64,000 nucleotides of DNA from contig CM023539.1 in assembly GCA_013350335.1 (NCBI GenBank), forward strand, positions 47,106,631 to 47,170,630, given 5' to 3'. The DNA comes from Chimonanthus salicifolius (Eukaryota; Streptophyta; Magnoliopsida; Laurales; Calycanthaceae). Position 1 is the stretch's first letter. Every line of letters starts with the position of its first letter. Below are positions 12,601-26,400 of the stretch, piece by piece. The notes below the pieces were generated by a model, which was given only the letters and a program-made list of their open reading frames with translations, did not search any database and was not told where the DNA came from. The translations under genes were made by a program, and so were the position numbers.

Positions 12601-15600
12601 AGACAACTCCTGACACGCCGTATCATTAACAACTGGATTTATTGAACGAGGAACCCATGAAACCGAAAAGCCAAAGGAAGCCATAGAATGACGAATCCTT
12701 TCTACTTTATCTAAGTACTTCCAGGGGCAAATGGATCTCGAAGCCCAACCAACGACCACTTGAGAGTCACCTTCCAAAATACTCCGTTCAGCCCCTAGTT
12801 TTTCTAACTCCACAACACCTCTCCATAAAGCATAAAGCTCCACATCAATGACTGATTCATTAAGCAGAGGACCAACAAAGGAGACCACCGTATCACACCA
12901 GTCATTACGATTGGATAAGTTATATTGAAATGAGGAGGTTTTTCCACGGGCTCTTTCCTTCAATGTCTATTCTCTATGACCACTTGCTCAACAAAGCTAT
13001 TTTGGTATTCATAACGATCCTAACACATAAGGCATCCATCTTCAAGCAAACTTGTTCCAATTTAACAAGTGATCTTTTCTTTGATCTTCTGAATCATTCC
13101 ATAAGAATGTCCTCTTCAAGTTTCTCCAATTCGTCCACCATTCTTATTTCAACATTTAGAAATAACAGGAAAATGGATAGGCAATAGAGACAAAGTTGAT
13201 ATTAAATTAGTATTTTGACCACCAAAGGATTGATACTTATTACCTTAAAGGGGGCAAGCTTCTTCTAGAATCTTTCAATTTTGGATCCCACAAAGCTTTC
13301 ATTGGCATGTTGATGGAAGCTGAATTACAAGGTAAGAAGAAGGAATGTTTCTCACCTTACACCCAAACAACCTTATATTTCACATTATTTCACTTTTATT
13401 ATAAGTAGTTGGGAGGCTGGATGCTTACTCAGGCCACCTTAAGATGGTATATAAGTTTGTCATGGAATTTTTTTGCTTCACAAAACAAAGCAATATCTTC
13501 TAGAGATTGCAGGTGATGATAATCTCTCTCTCTAATTGGGCAAGTGATGATCGTCATTATTGGGTTGTACGTGCAAAATCCTTTGACCAGGTTGAGCATT
13601 GCAACTTTAGTTAAAAGAGCATTAATGGCTTTTGCAACAACAACAAACAATGTCGGGTGACATGGATCTCCTTGCTTAATGTTTTGAGAGATTTTTAAAA
13701 AACGTGTTGGATAGCTGCTATGCAAAATGGAAAACTGAGTGTATGAAACTCATGAATCTAAAAACACCATTTCTTACTAAATCTCATGCTTCATAACACA
13801 AATTGAAAAATGCCTTGATCAATTATGTCATAGGTTTTTTCTAGGTCAAGTTTACATACTAACCCCATCTTAGTTTTACTCAAAATCAATGCACTCATGG
13901 ACATCAATTTTTTTTGGAAATGGTAACTTTGTTAAACAACCAAAAGGCACAAGACATGCCAAAAAGTATAATAAACATACAAACAAGCAGGAATTAAAAA
14001 AAATGCCCGAAAGAGCCACAAAAGACATGGGGCAAATACAGGGATAGAGAAAACCCAAAAAACAGATATAGGAAAAGCTAGGTCAACCCGATAAATTCCT
14101 TCCAAGCTCTAAAGATATTTGCAATAGACAGACACTGGAATTCAGGGAGAGATGTAGCCCAAGCAACAGATTTTTCCTTTGCCTCGATAGCCAACCTCCT
14201 TCATAGTCTCCTCATGGTTCCTAAAAGCTTTATTGTTCCTTTCCCACCACGAACTCCAAATAGTTGCAAATAGAGCAACGATGCCAAAAGGCAGAGAATT
14301 TCAATGAGCCATTGAAACTCCCAAGCTGCCGCCTCAATATCTTCCATGGTAAAGGGGTTTTTGAAAAAAAACTCATTTCACTAGGATCAATGGATTTGTA
14401 AGGATTCTAGTCAAGTGGTAGTCACTCCTAGGAGGCTATTATCGTATAGGTCTTGAATAGTCTTGACTAGAACATTAACATTTTAGTTTTATCAGTGAGC
14501 ATTTGATTTTCCACATCAAGATATTCAATTCAGTGAGTAGAGGATGCCAATTTCTAAGAATTTTGTATTCTTGTCCCGTTCTTCAATCCACTTCTACCTC
14601 GACCATCAGTGCCATTTTATTTCTCCGTGTAAATGTTTCACTTTATATTGCTCCACTAAATCATAATGTGCAATTTATTCTCTTTGGACAAGGTGCCAGC
14701 TTGGCCACTAATGTCAATTTGTTTAATTATTTCCAATAGAACTTCTGGAGATTACACAAGGGGTCCAAAGGAGTTGAGCTTCCACTCTATTTCTCCTTTT
14801 TGAGATGTTTAAGTTTCTAGGACAAGTGAAATCTCATACGCCCTTGTGGTCTATGTTCCCTTCACCATCTTGTCACTTTATCACAAAAGGCATTCGTCTC
14901 TAGCAATATTAATTTGAATTTGCATGGAGGGGATCCTCCATGATTCTTCAAGTTTATCAAGAACAATCAGTGGAAGAGAAATCTTCAAAAGTGATGGTAA
15001 TAGAAAATTACTTTCATTGCAATCTAATTTAGAAAACTTAGTTTGACCCCAGATGATTCAAAAGTCTCTTGAAGCTCCTCCTGGAAGATTTTGCAGCCCC
15101 ATTATTTTGCCTAGTTCCCCAAATGGAATTGACAAACTGATCAGTGACTTTCACCTTTTCATCTCCTGCAAACAAAGTATATGGACCTTAAATATTCATT
15201 GATGATTCTTTGCTGAGTCTTTAAAGTAACTGGATTCGCACTCCAAACTACTTTACTCAACATTCCTTCCATAGTTATAATTAATTTTAACGGATAGCCT
15301 TTGCCATCCACCCCTCTCTCTCTCTTTCTCTCTCATTCTTGATGCGATTCTTCTGTCCAATGGGAATATCATCCAAGGAGTTGCACATGATAGATTCTTG
15401 TTCTGCAACTAGAAGCTCCATTTGACCCCCTAATTTGATCCTTTTTTGGTAACACAGTTCCATAGAAAGCCCTGGGGATCACCTCAAACATCTGCTTCCC
15501 TGCTTGTGGCAATTACGAAATCAATCTGGCCTCGTAATTCTTAGACAGTGTCAACCTTATCTTTCGAACTGCATGATGTCGTTATAGGTAACTGCAAGTC

Positions 15601-17388
15601 CCTTGAAACTTGTATGACTGAAAGGAAAACAAGCTTCATTATGATCCCACCAGAGCCATTCCCTCGTGTGCCTCTTCTTTCCTTCTGAACCATCTTTATG
15701 TTGTCAAGATGTAGATATCAAGTTAACCTCCAGGAAACCCTTCTCAACAGCAGTCAGGTGGAGATGCTAAACTTTTTGCCACAATTTCCCGGAAACCCTT
15801 CATGTTCCTTAGATCAAGCATAGAACTATTGAAGTTGTTATTAATTGCCAACATGTGGGGAATCTGTGAGCAATGAAGTTACTGACCTTTGGTCATCTTT
15901 GATTTTCCCTGTAGAATTGGCTGGTCTCGTTAGGATGCTATTGGTATCGCTTCCAAGGACAACTGAGAAGATCAGTATAAGCATTAAAACATGCTATATT
16001 TGAATTGAAATCAAAATTATAGTTTCCAATTTTTAATTAGTTTCGGCAAAAGCCAAATGTTTGAACGCATCAGCGAACTTCAGTATGTCAGTACTATTTT
16101 AAATGGGTGGTTAATGCCAAAATAGTTATTTGTAGAAAGGATTACTTGGAAGTCAATCATTAGTGCAGATATACAAGAATAAAGTATGGGGGAGAGAGCA
16201 TATGTAAGGTACAGCAAGTTCAACATTTTTCTGTTCCCAGATTCCAGATTTATTTCTGCTATGAAAGAATTTTTATGTTATCTTTCAAAGAAAAAACATT
16301 TTTACATTAATAAGGTTTTAGTTAACAATAAAGCAATAACATGCATGTAAATTCACAAAATTATGGTGGTGAAGAGCAAAAATTGTCAAAATGGATAGAC
16401 CTGCTCTTACTGCATTTATTGCTTTCCTTTTGGCTAGCAAAGTGGAAAGTATGTGGATCTTCAAGTTGGATTTCAATACATATCATATGTCACCTATGTT
16501 TCTGATGATCATTTTGCTAATTTAACCTTTCTCTCTGCTTTGCCTTGGCTGGATGATGGGTAGCTCTTGCTTATTTAATAGTCTGGTTTCATCTGAATTT
16601 ACCCAAAGTTATATGGTTGTATCTTGAGCATTTTGATGCTTTAGTTGATTTTTATTATTTTGCTTTTTTAGTGGCCCTGATTTCCTGATACCACCCCTTC
16701 AAACATTTGACATGAAAATTGTTGCTTTTGATTTCTGTTCATCTATTTTAATTTTTTAATGAACATGCTTTCTGCTTATTTATGTAATGTTGCTGAGTTT
16801 TCTGGGCATATTTGTGGCTTCAACATGCAGGTCCTTGAAGGTGTTATCAAGTACCGATGGAATGCATTGCCAATTGAACAAAGAGATGGAATTAAAAATT
16901 ATATATCAGACGTTATTGTACAAGTATTGATTTGCTTTTTTCTTTTTCTTCTTTTTGAGTTTCTACTTCAACTTTTGTTGTATTGGGTGCTTTGTCATTA
17001 ATAAAATTACCATTTAAAAAAAAAAGGTTTAATCACTTAAAGTTATAGTTTCTTTTTCTGTCAATATACAGCCCATGAAATTGTTACTTTTGTCCTTACT
17101 GAGGCTTATCTCACATGTAGCTTACAAGCAATGAAGTCTCTTTTCGACGGGAAAGACTTTATGTCAATAAACTCAATATTATATTGGTCCAGGTGATGCA
17201 CAAGTCCACTTATTCTTTCTTTGTTCTTATTCTCAATAGCTGCTTTCCTGCTTTGACATTTGCCAGTACCTCTGACTTGATGAATTAGGATTCTAACCTC
17301 TTATTCTTCTCCTTGAGCCTCTGTAGCTACCTTAATTGAGAAAAGCAGTTTGGCAATCAGAATTATTTCAAATTTATATTATGCTTGG

Positions 17389-17466
<78 letters not shown>

Positions 17467-20400
17467 ACTGGTTGAATTTTACTAGCCCCAGTTTTAGGCT
17501 AATCAAATGTTAATCCTCGAATTACAGGTTTTGAAGCATGAGTGGCCAGCCAGATGGCGGACCTTTATTCCTGATCTTGTTTCAGCTGCTAAGAGTAGTG
17601 AAACAATTTGTGAAAATTGCATGGCTATATTAAAGGTTACTTTTTCTCAGTGCTTCTTGTACCTCTCCTTGAACTTTATATTTGAATCAGATTGTTCTCC
17701 TTGTTGATCAGTATATTATATTAATTAATACCATAAACAATTCATTATCCAGCTTCTCAGTGAAGAGGTTTTTGATTTTTCGAGGGGAGAGATGACACAA
17801 CAAAAGATTAAGGAACTTAAACAGTCATTAAACAGGTAACTATTGAGGTGGACAGGTGTTAGCGATTTTTTATTTATTTTTGGTTATTTCCTTCCATCTG
17901 TATAAGTTTGCCGTTAAATGATATATGATGTGCCATTAGTTTTGTAATGATGCCTTAAAGTTAGTTTCAAGTCTCAACCTATGACTTACCTGTGATGTTG
18001 TTAAACTTTTATCAATTTACTTTTATCTCATCTGTGTTTTCCTGGTTGGAGTGATATTGCACATGGATTTAATTTATTGGTACTAAAACTGTTACTTGGC
18101 AAATTTATTTTTTGAACGATAAGGTATGTATCACTCAGCAGTGCAACCACCCCAAAGCTGTAAATTCTGTTATTCTTTGTTTGGAAATGTGTCAATGTAA
18201 ACTGTCGGTTCAGTTTCTCGATTAGGCTACATGAGGGTGCACCTATTTTATTTGTACGAATTTGTGATTCATTCACAAAAAGGTACTTTGGCAATTGCTT
18301 CCTGCACCACAGATGTGTGATACATGGTGTTGTTGGTCTACTGCCAACATTGCACTTTCTTTCCTGCATATTTACACAATATTTAAGTGTTAGTCCACTA
18401 AACGATGAAATCTTTGTTTCTTCGATGACCTTCCCAGTTGAGAGGAGGTGATGAAGTCTGAAGAAAGAGAGATGACTGGGTTTCTAATGGAGCTCTTTTT
18501 TTTTTCAACTTGCCAGTGACTGCAGATACTGGAAGGAGCTAGATGCATTATGATGCAAAAGATTATTCTGCAAATATGGAGAATGGGAGGGGAGGGATCA
18601 GGAATTGGGAGGGAGTTGATTGAGGGTTGGGTCAAGAGTTATCAACTCAATTTCCAAAGAAGGGAAGTTGTCTAGTCAAGTGGTGGGTGTTTTAAAGGGT
18701 TGAGGTTGGTTATTGGGAGGGCAATGGGTTATAAATGCAAGTCGATGTAACCGAAAGGGGTTGGAGTGATTACTAGGAATCGCCTCAGGAATCGGGAATC
18801 CTAAGTTCGATTCCGACTCCCCTCCAAAGGGCCACCACTCCCCATAGAGTTACCCGGTGTGTGTGGGTAGGGAGCTTGCACATGCCCCGATGATTAGTCG
18901 GGTGCTCTAAGAGGCCTGGACACCTTGGTCATCGAATAAATAAATGTTCGTCGATATCTGAAATTTTTGGCTGAAAATTTTCGTTCTGGACCAATACCAA
19001 AATGTGTACTTTTTGGAGATATTGGCTGAAATTTGTAAATGAGGTGACTCTTTTCCCGGGGATGGTAAAGTGACTTGGATCCACAACCATTACAAGAGTC
19101 ATTTGGAGAAGTCATTCCCAAGATTGTATAGAATTGTAGTAGATGAAAACGTGAGAGTGAGATTAAGAGTTGATGGGTGGGACCATCATATGGAACCTTT
19201 TTTGTTTTTTTGTTTTAAGGTAATTTTGTTAAAGAAGGAGAAGAAAGGAGTGCATGTGTCAACTTGAAGAAAAAACTGAGCAAAAGAGGAGAAGGAAACA
19301 CTGTGCTACGTAGAAATAGCTGAAGAGCCTGGTTTAGCGAAACCATCAGCTTCTGAATTTGCAGATTTGTGAACTGAGTGATGATGGGAAGTTATGCTAT
19401 CTCTAATCTCCAGAATAGAATCTGCATAATTTCAGGGAAAAGAAGACTGAAGAGCACCAATAAATACCGACAGTAGGAATCCCCCTCAATCAATGCTTTT
19501 GAACTATACTTTGCAATGTCTTGAAAGAGATTTTGATATTGATTTGATTTGCATTAGCTCTTGTTGCTGGTTCAGAAAAAGAATAGATGACAATGGAGTT
19601 AGCATCCTTAATCACACCACTGTACCCCTTTTCTTGACAAAGGCTGTCATCAGAACTAAGTTTGAATGAATTAGGAGGTGGTAGAGACCATTAATGAATG
19701 GAAAATGATCTCGTGACCACTGGAACACATGAAGACCAATCCCCACTGAAATCATCCTTATTCATGCCCTTAAAGACAACATGGAATTGGCCCAAATAGA
19801 AATGCCAAATATGAGTAGAAAACTCACAATAAAGAGATGATTGACTCTCTCCTCAGCTTTGAGCATAAATAACCAGCTTTCTATCTGAACTAACCAACCA
19901 AGCAAAAGCTAAAATTCTTGAAAGAAAAGAGGAAAGTGGTGGGTGGGTTGGACGTCCAAATGGACGGACTTCTGGAAGAAGCATTCATAGAAACAGTATG
20001 GCTCAAATTACAGGAAAGTCTTTTCAAGAAGCTGAATTACAAGAGTGTTACAATGTTTTAAAGTTTCTTAGTGAAAATTTAAAGTCAATTATCGGCTCAA
20101 GCAAGTTATTGCCATGTTCTTTGATGTGGAGAGGGATGGCACCACCAAAAGTAGTAAGCTTTTGGTTGGGCATTTTTCAAAGGAAAACTATTGACAAAGA
20201 AAGAATCTTGCAAATTGTAAGGATCTTGAAGACAAAGATTAGAATTGTACACATGCATGAGGGGGCAAGTGGTGACCATCTGTTTCTCATTTGTGATTTT
20301 ACTTCAGGTTAAGGAGGTGTCTTTAGAAGCATGTAGAATGGGTTCAGAATTTCACCCTTTGAAGGGTAGGGAATAGCTTAATGTAGGAAAGTACCAATAG

Positions 20401-23400
20401 CCATTCTATGGTTGATAAGGAATTTTTGCAGATAAGCCTAAATCAGGGGGGCACCTAGAGAGGTGTTTGAAAGGGCGAAATGACAATTGATTGGACGGTT
20501 GTCTGTGTGTAAGGAGTTTATGGGAAGGATGTATGAAAGGGGTTGGAAGAGTTAGGAAGTCTAAGGTTGAGTGGGTCATGCCTCCCCTAGGATCATGCAA
20601 ATTCAATGTAGATGGGGCAGCAAGGGGTAAACATGGGCTAGTAGGAATAGGAGGTATGTTGCATGATGATAGGGTAGGATGTTGCTAGCATTTTTCGAAC
20701 CAGTAGGGATAATGGAGTCCAATGAGGCAGAACTGTGAGGAATCAGGAGAGTACTCCAAGTTGGTCTAGATTAGGAACGGTAACCTCATTATTGAAGGTG
20801 ACTCAACTAATGTCGTCTCCTGCACTAGTAATAGGAAGTTCCTCCTGTGGAGGTTGGTAAGTATTGCTAGGGACATTTGGAGGTTGTGCAAGTCGGGACA
20901 CCTCATTCGGTAAACAGTGTGGCAGACTTCTTGGCCATAGTTGGTGTACAAAAACAAAGATCAGCTTTGGAATTTTTTCACCATATCAGCCGTGGGAGCT
21001 AGGGGAGTAGGGGACTCCTTAGTATATCTTGTGTTGGGAGGGGCGTATTGTTGTATATTTTCTTTTACTTTATGCTTTTTTTCATGTTTCTTTGACTTAT
21101 TCTTCTTCTTGGATCCGGGTATAGCCCTCCTATACTTTAATGAATTAAGATGTCAATGTTCAAAAAAAAAAAAAAAAAAAAAAAAATCAGCTGAGGAGGT
21201 ATTGGAGTTGTCTAGGATGTTGCATTTTTTTTTAGGGACCGGGGGTTGTTTGGGGTGGGGTTGGTGTGGGGTTGGGGGGGGGGGGGGGGGGGGGACATAG
21301 AAAGGCACCGTGGAGGTTTTGGAACATAACTATGGAAATCAAGGCCTAAAAAGAGGAAATGGAAGTACCCTTTTGTCATGTTGAGAGTTCCATTGCTGAT
21401 TGTTTTGGCAAAACATGGATCGGAGAGAGGTGATATTCATTTATTCATCTCTGGGATAGTGGTTTTGGGAATTCATGCATGCAGAAGCACTGTATGAAAG
21501 TTCTAGGATGTTAAGGTAGTGGTGGCAACAAAATAAGTTTTAGAGCTCATATATTGTATTCTAAGTTCGCATGTGTACGGGTATGAGTGCGGTGACAAAA
21601 GGTTTAAGAGGAAAATGTATTGTAACATTTTAGTCACTTAGAAAACAATGTTAAGAAGCACTAAAATAGTCCATGAAAAATGGGTACGAGTGTCTACAAG
21701 TGTCCGACATGGGTGCAAGCGTCTTTAAGTGTCCACAGGGTACGTCACACATTTTGAAGTGTCTGTGCAACATGGACACTCTTTTGTAATTGATTTTGAA
21801 TCATTGAAACAATATTTGCTTCTACTTTATCATTCAAAAAAAAAAAAAATTTCTTCTACACTTCCAAAAAAAAAGGGACTGCTTCTTTATACGATAATGC
21901 CATTTTTTTGTTATGGCATATATTTTGCTATTTTAGTCTCTGTAATTCATCTGGGTTCTTACTAAAATCTCAGCTTGGCTTGTTGGCAGTGAGTTCCAAC
22001 TCATTCATGAGTTGTGCTTGTATGTATTATCTGCATCCCAAAGGGCTGAACTTGTACGCGCAACTCTTGCAACTTTGCATGCTTTCCTTTCATGGATTCC
22101 TTTGGGCTATATTTTTGAGTCACCACTGGTTCGTCTTTTGAAGCTAATGACTATGATTTTTTTTATCATTTTTGCTTTCTTTATGCTGTTTACATATTGA
22201 TATTGCTCCTGTTATTTTTTTCAATTCTATAGCTAGAAACACTCTTAAAATTCTTTCCGGTGGCAGCATATCGGAATCTTGTACTCCAGTGTTTAACAGA
22301 GGTAAGGATCATTTATGCTCTAATGCAAGGGATATAGGAATCTTGCGTATTCAACCATATGTCAGTACTTCTATATGCGTATCAATCCTCACTTTTATTT
22401 CCTTTGGTAATGATCTCCAGGTTGCAGCCCTGCAATTTGGAGATTTCTATGATCTGCAATATGTCAAAATGTATACTGTTTTCATGATACAGTTGCAGGT
22501 ATTTTTCTGTTGCATACGTGTTACTCCTGTTATTCTTACTACTGTTATGGCTCTTTTTTTGGTGTCATAACTTTTTTTTTAGCAAATCAAAGTTTTTGCC
22601 CATTATCAGCTAAAGTTGTTTTTTAAGATACTATGAAATTCTGGTCTTATGCTGTTTTTCAGAGCATTCTGCCACCTGGAACAAATATACCGGATGCTTA
22701 TGCAAATGGTTCCAGTGAAGAGCAGGTGGGCCTCTTGATTCCACAAAGTTGCTTATGTTAGGCTTTCTTTGACATGACAGTCACTTGCCACTGTAAAAAA
22801 AACTGTCATGATCTGAAAATGTACACATATTACCTGTCCTTTTGTTTTTTTCAGGCATTTATCCAGAATCTGGCTCTGTTTTTCACTTCCTTTTACAAGG
22901 TAAGTTTATTTGCTTTGTTCCGTATTGTCATTGTGTTAGATACGAGGCAAATGCATTTCCATAATTAACTAAGCTATATTAATTGTGCAAGTAAAGCATT
23001 TCATTGTTTGAACTTTATTGACAGTTGTTACTTTCTGTTGAAAGGTTTAACATTTTTACAAATTATGCATTTTCCATTGTGTATGGTTGTCCTTTGTTTG
23101 CAATTTAGCATATCTTGAAGTTTGCCAATTTGTTGGGGTAGATTCATTCAATTTTTTTTTTTTTTTTGGTCTACTATGTTTCTAATATGAGTTCATTGAC
23201 TTTGATTAAAAAAAATTGGAGTTTCTTCTTAAATGCAGTTTTACACACGATCTCTGTTGATAAGTTCTTAAATTTCTCTTATAAAAACAGGTAGTCTATT
23301 TCTTAAAAAAAACAGGTAATCTATACTGTTCCATGCAAAAGTACACGAAAAAGAATATGGTATGCAAAAGTGCAGATGTACTCAAGACATTCATTATGGT

Positions 23401-26400
23401 TAAAAATAGAATTTTGAGTTCCAAATGGAATTGAACTATTGCCATACAATTTTTGAGCTAAATCTAATTGATATTTGACTGAAAATTTTAAGCAAATTGA
23501 ACCACAATTTTTTTGGATATATTAGATAGCAATTAACTCTATTTAGTAGGAACTGGGTCATCTATGGTTCGATATGCATAAAATCTGGAGGATCATAATT
23601 TTCAACTGTGTTTTTCTTCTTATGCAGTCTCATATTCGAGTGCTTGAATCAACTCCAGACAACAGAGCTGCACTCCTTATGGGACTTGAATATTTAATTG
23701 GTATTTCATATGTTGATGACACAGAAGTTTTCAAGGTACGGATTCTGTTCTTTGTTTTTGTCAATCATTTTTTCATTGTAGTAGTTACATGTTAATAATA
23801 GTCAAGACAAGAGCCTTTTGTGTGTTTTTTGTAATTCATGTTTCCTTTATATCCTCATCAGTATACTGTTACATTGTACATGTGATTAATAAAATTGTCA
23901 AATTTTAATAAAAAAATTGTTTGTATGTTGAATGAGTTAACAGGTCTGCTTGGACTATTGGAATTCAATGGTTCTTGAGCTATTTGAAGCACACCATAAT
24001 ATGGACGAGCCTGTTGGGGTTGCAAATGTGTTGGGACTTCAGGTAGGTTGGTAGTTTCTTGTGTAAATCTGTTATTTGATGTCTTAAGAGTATATGCAGA
24101 AGTGCAAATAAAAGACAGTGAAGTTCCTGGTGAGTGGCTAGATGTCCAACAATCTTAAACATTTAGAAAGATGTCTAGATTTCTTTTCTTTTCTTCTATG
24201 CGCTAAGTTGTATGTTATGGGTGTATCTGAATTTGACATGAGCACGAGACTATGAGGGTTTCCAGCTTAGCTAATTCAAAGATATAGGGTTCATGGATTC
24301 AACATAATGATTGAGTAGATTTAAATAGAATATTAAGATGAAGTTGACATGTAAAGTAATGAGAATTAAAAAAAGTATAACCTTCAATCAAAACTATCAA
24401 ATAATAAACAATCAATATTTTATCTAGACTTAGAGAAAAAAGGAAAAGAAAGAAAGAAAAGAAAAACTATACTAAGCTACTGCAAGAAGAACATAGGAAG
24501 AATCCTTGAAGAATCCAACTAGCAGACATGTCTAGCTTGGGTATGTTGGCCATTTCTAAGGATTTTTGACATAGTACTATGATGCTATTTAGATGCTCCA
24601 TTTAAATTACATCCTCTTTGAATCTCATCCTCTATGTGCCTCCCTCCGTTGACCTAGCTAACATTGTCGCCCCATGCGTTGATCATGTTTCCTATATAGG
24701 GTACAGATGAGCTGATCTGGGGAAAGCTCGAGCTTAGTTTGAATAGGTGTTGAATTTGAGGTCGGCTGAGACAACAAGAAAGGGCCAATTGAGCTTGGCT
24801 TTGCCGAGTTGAACTTGGCTTGTCAATATCCAATTGAGCAGTCGAGTTTGAGTTTGCGTGTAAATCCCAAGTATAGTTCATTTTGAACTCTCAATAATGC
24901 ATGTGAAGCACAAGCTTGATTTAAGCTCTATTCAAGCTATTTACAATATATGTATGATATTCATTATTCTTTATAATACATATATATGCATGTGTACTTA
25001 AGTATAATACATGTATATGCATGTGTACTTACATAAATACATGAAAGCTGTATGCACCATGCGAGCTAAGCTTGAGTTTGTACTTGTGGGATCCTTGAAC
25101 AAAATGAGCTCACACTGAGCTTGGATTGTGTATATATACATATACATATCCACACACACACACACACATATATCATGGGTATTCCCACCCGCATTGGAGG
25201 TGAGACTAATTCCATGGTTACATGAAACCTACCCACAAGCCTCATGTATCAGGTAAGGAGAGTCAAACCCAAGACCTCCAGTCTGGATTGTATATTAACA
25301 AGCTAACTTTGGGTTTGAGTTCAATCCTGACTGGCTGGTTAGGCCTAGCTTGAGCTCGGCATGTTTATTACAAACCAAGCTTAAGCTCGAGTTTGGTTGA
25401 GCTAAGCAGAGCTAGCTTGGCTTGTTTGCTGCACTAGTCTTTTATGGATCTTTTTGTTGCTTCTTGAATAATAGGAAATGACTTTGCATGTGCTTGAGTA
25501 AAAGTTAAATGTTCCAAATAACCCATACAATTAGGCATTATGAAGGTTTACCTTTGACTTTCATGCAGTGATTCCAATCATTTGCTATGTATGGGTCTGT
25601 TTGTTTGCGTCTTTCTTTTATTGGAAAATTTACATTTGGTATATTTGGCTGTGTTTGGATTGAAGAAAATGTCGTCAAACTTTTTATCCTTTTTTTGTTT
25701 TCGTAATTTTTCTTCTATTTTCACATGCTGACATGCTAAGCTTGATAAACTTTGGTTTTTGTCATTCACGTGTTCTTCTATGCATTCTTCCTTAAACAAT
25801 GTCTTATCCCTAAAAGATTATTTGATGTTCCCATTTAGTTTGTGCATTCTTTGTGCTTGTATTTCTTTACAAGAATAATCATCTTAATCATTTAATTGTT
25901 TGATGCGATATACCAAATTACTATTCGAGTACAAATCATTCTGGGCTCAACCATTACTGACTCGTATCTGTTTATTTATTAAATGTGGAGTTGCAGATTC
26001 CATTGTTTTCTGGAATGGTTGATGGCCTTGGCTCACAACTTTTACAGAGGCGTCAACTCTATTCTGGTCCGATGTCAAAGTTAAGAATGCTTATGGTTTG
26101 TCGTATGGCTAAGCCTGAAGAGGTTTTGATTGTGGAAGATGAAAATGGCAATATAGTGCGGGAAACTTTGAAGGACAATGATGTCCTTGTTCAATATAAG
26201 GTGTTTAATCCCTTGTTGAAAATTTTAGTCTTCTATTTGATTTTATTCTTGTTAAACGTTGTTTCTTTAGTTCAAGTTGTATTGTGATATGTCATTGCAA
26301 ATCATAAATTCGATTCTTGTCAAATAGAAATTAGTTGATAAACATTAAAAAGAGGAAGGGGGGAAATTCTAAAGCCCACCAAGCCCCCTCCCCCCTCCCC

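Noticed and set aside
12547..12963. 138-codon minus-strand frame as a host gene
   Set aside because: It is an RNase H domain of a LINE, followed on its 3' side by the element's tail, with no intact upstream RT.
20491..20688. Stand-alone small gene with [11 protein letters not shown] motif
   Set aside because: It is the RNase H start of the sense LINE 19985-21186, broken by stops.
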